From positions 868,001 to 932,000 of the forward strand of contig NZ_KB889963.1 of the NCBI RefSeq assembly GCF_000372845.1: a DNA stretch of 64,000 bases. The letters run 5' to 3'. Positions 62,777 through 64,000 of the stretch are shown one piece after another. This DNA comes from Methylocystis rosea SV97 (lineage in GTDB: Bacteria > Pseudomonadota > Alphaproteobacteria > Rhizobiales > Beijerinckiaceae). Both the position numbers and the translations under genes were made by a program. The first letter of the stretch is position 1. Each line of letters begins with the position of its first letter. Below the pieces are notes generated by a model. It saw only the letters and a list, made by a program, of their open reading frames with translations, made no database searches and had not been told where the DNA came from.

Positions 62777-63412
62777 ATGATCGAGATAAATTCGGCTGAT
62801 CCAAATTTGCGAGTCATCGGGCGAGACCCTGTTCCCCCCGCGCTGCGGCGATTCATCTGGGACATTCAGTCCATGGTCGAACTTGCCGAAAGCGAGCGGG
62901 AGATTTTGCTGATCGGCCGCGATCTCATGGCCCGACTCTTTACGACTGATGATTGGCTGCCAACGGTCTTCGCCGTCCCAAATCCCGCCGGAGGCCAGCA
63001 ATTCCAGATTTATCGCGACGGGCTAGATCGCTTTTCCGTCGTGAGCACAATTCTGTCGGGCGGCGCCTGTGTGACAATCTCTCAGCCTTCGGTTTGGGAG
63101 ATTGCGGGCGTGTTGCGCGGCGCAATCAACCGCCAGCAACTCGATGGTTCTCCGACGAACAGCGCGCAGGCCGGCGCGTCCCGTCTATTGCAAGCGAGCG
63201 CCGTGGAAGCCGCCCGGTCGACCGCGAGCGGGGAGGTCTTCGAGCTTCGCAACGCGCTGGATGATCAAACATCCATCATTTTCCATGTTTGTGGGGGCGA
63301 CATCGGCCGGATCAGCCGCCGATCTGGCGCATCAGGCGGAAGCGGCGACGCGCCGCCATTGGGCTACGCCAATTCGGACAACGATCCTCCCTACGATATC
63401 TTTTCAATTTAG
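62777..63412 (+). CDS. cysteine-dioxygenase-like cupin with missing metal ligands
   Basis: The 211-residue protein has the COG5553-type CDO-like layout: WLPTVFAVPNPAGGQQFQIY, DRFSVVSTILSGGACVTISQ, then VWEIAGVLRGAI and the C-terminal IIFHVCGGDIGRISRR. In active members the centre reads PVHDHTVWGLIGMLRGAE; here the H-D-H is replaced by S-Q-P. Only the last His (IFHV) remains. So iron binding is doubtful. It pairs with the degenerate aminotransferase-like gene. Confidence 0.75.
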   Translation: MIEINSADPNLRVIGRDPVPPALRRFIWDIQSMVELAESEREILLIGRDLMARLFTTDDWLPTVFAVPNPAGGQQFQIYRDGLDRFSVVSTILSGGACVTISQPSVWEIAGVLRGAINRQQLDGSPTNSAQAGASRLLQASAVEAARSTASGEVFELRNALDDQTSIIFHVCGGDIGRISRRSGASGGSGDAPPLGYANSDNDPPYDIFSI

Positions 63413-63529
63413 AACGAGATCCGGGATTGAGGCGGGAACTCTGAAGGTTCTCGCCATCGGTGCTCTCTAGACGCTGCAACGCACGGTGGCCACGCGCGTC
63501 AGATTTAATCCTTGCAGAGAGGGCAATTT

Positions 63530-63784
63530 CTATGAGGGATCGAAATATTCGATTTTTTGGCCTGGATCTCTATTCGGGCAGGGGATTTCCTTGAACAGCA
63601 CTTCGGCGAAGGCCTTCAGGCCGGTGTTCGTGCGCAGAGACAGGCGATTGGGGTCGGACGTCCAGCTTTGATAAGTGACGATCCCACGGGTGATGCTGAT
63701 CACCGTGTACTTTTCCGAGTTGATTTCGCCGCCCTTCGTTCGATAGCACTTCCCGGGCAGAACGCTTTCTTCCTTCATCGGCAT
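63530..63784 (-). CDS. small protein of unknown function
   Basis: The 84-residue protein begins MPMKEESVLPGKCYRTKGGE and has a beta-rich core (KYTVISITRGIVTYQSW) and two cysteines. No family is recognised. It is downstream of and in the same direction as a 2Fe-2S ferredoxin gene at the window edge and may be cotranscribed. Confidence 0.6.
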   Translation of the reverse strand: MPMKEESVLPGKCYRTKGGEINSEKYTVISITRGIVTYQSWTSDPNRLSLRTNTGLKAFAEVLFKEIPCPNRDPGQKIEYFDPS

Positions 63785-63902
63785 GGATGCTCACCCTGCA
63801 TCTTGGCGCTGCGTGCATGGCCGTTGAGCAAGTTCCAGACCATATAGCGTTTCCGCGCGAACGTTCGCTGCAACCATCGACGTTCGAAACCGTGTGGGCG
63901 AA

Positions 63903-64000
63903 TCAAAAGCCGGTCGCATCCTCCGGGGCGATGCGGATCGCCATCCCGTCGAAAATGTCATCGAACCTGATTTGACAGGCGAGACGCGAATTGAGTTTGC
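63903..64000 (-). CDS. 2Fe-2S ferredoxin, C-terminal fragment at the window edge
   Basis: The last 31 residues of a protein continue past the right end: KLNSRLACQIRFDDIFDGMA, then IRIAPEDATGF and a TGA stop. SRLACQI holds the fourth cluster cysteine of adrenodoxin-type 2Fe-2S ferredoxins, and DG(L/M)xVRIAPED is the usual C-terminus. The nearby nifA and sigma-54-like site make a nif-type ferredoxin plausible. Only the end is visible. Confidence 0.8.
   Translation of the reverse strand, partial: KLNSRLACQIRFDDIFDGMAIRIAPEDATGF

Overview
The window looks like a chromosomal segment of an alphaproteobacterial (type II, Methylocystis/Methylosinus-like) methanotroph or closely related diazotrophic methylotroph. 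The basis is a complete calcium-type methanol dehydrogenase cluster (mxaFJGIRSACKLD) with an adjacent two-component system and a separate pqqA, a rhizobial-type nifA with its own sigma-54 promoter, a tRNA-His without G-1, and GC-rich alphaproteobacterial housekeeping genes (dciA/mutY, usg, NepR-like anti-sigma factors). No species can be named from sequence alone.

Layout. 1-0.6 kb: two small envelope/stress genes. 0.6-7.6 kb: a molybdenum-linked region with modE and a YqeB-like molybdo-hydroxylase accessory gene. Divergent from them is a tightly overlapping operon of a periplasmic binding protein, a di-heme DUF1111 protein and a TonB-dependent receptor, whose promoter carries ModE-like palindromes. 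7.6-13.9 kb: retropepsin-like protease, an AT-richer DUF2971 gene beside tRNA-His, dciA/mutY, glycerol kinase. 13.9-15.6 kb: bacterioferritin with its ferredoxin behind a triple repeat, and an XRE-cupin regulator. 15.8-19.1 kb: LpxH-like phosphatase plus glycosyltransferase, moeB, ridA. 19.5-23.2 kb: sulfate activation (cysD-cysNC) next to a polysaccharide ABC-2 permease. 23.7-34.4 kb: accessory envelope and stress genes: HdeD, a frameshifted aldo/keto reductase, tRNA-Phe, four peptidoglycan-binding-only proteins, an L,D-transpeptidase, an OYE reductase, a pentapeptide protein, a cytochrome and a trypsin-like protease. 34.7-47.6 kb: methanol oxidation. 47.8-52.5 kb: usg, nifA, molbindin, truncated hemoglobin and a degenerate receiver. 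53-58.9 kb: a complete TonB-ExbBD/siderophore-receptor operon with two PKHD hydroxylases. 59-64 kb: two NepR-like genes tail to tail, CsbD, a J-domain protein, a gene behind a sigma-54-like promoter, an aminotransferase-like and a cysteine-dioxygenase-like protein that both lack key catalytic residues, and the C-terminus of a 2Fe-2S ferredoxin running off the right edge.

How the parts fit. Metals dominate: Mo (ModE, YqeB-like protein, MoeB, molbindin, NifA), Fe (two TonB receptors, bfd/bfr, TonB-ExbBD) and Ca/PQQ (Mxa). The strongest candidate for an undescribed system is the ModE-box-controlled binding protein/di-heme/TonB-receptor operon at 2.7-7.6 kb, which has no ABC permease or ATPase. 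Further candidates are the pair of apparent pseudoenzymes at 61.6-63.4 kb, the opposed NepR-like genes, and the tandem peptidoglycan-binding-domain proteins. Two copies of a dispersed ~100-bp palindromic repeat were also found; one copy supplies the stop codon of a gene.
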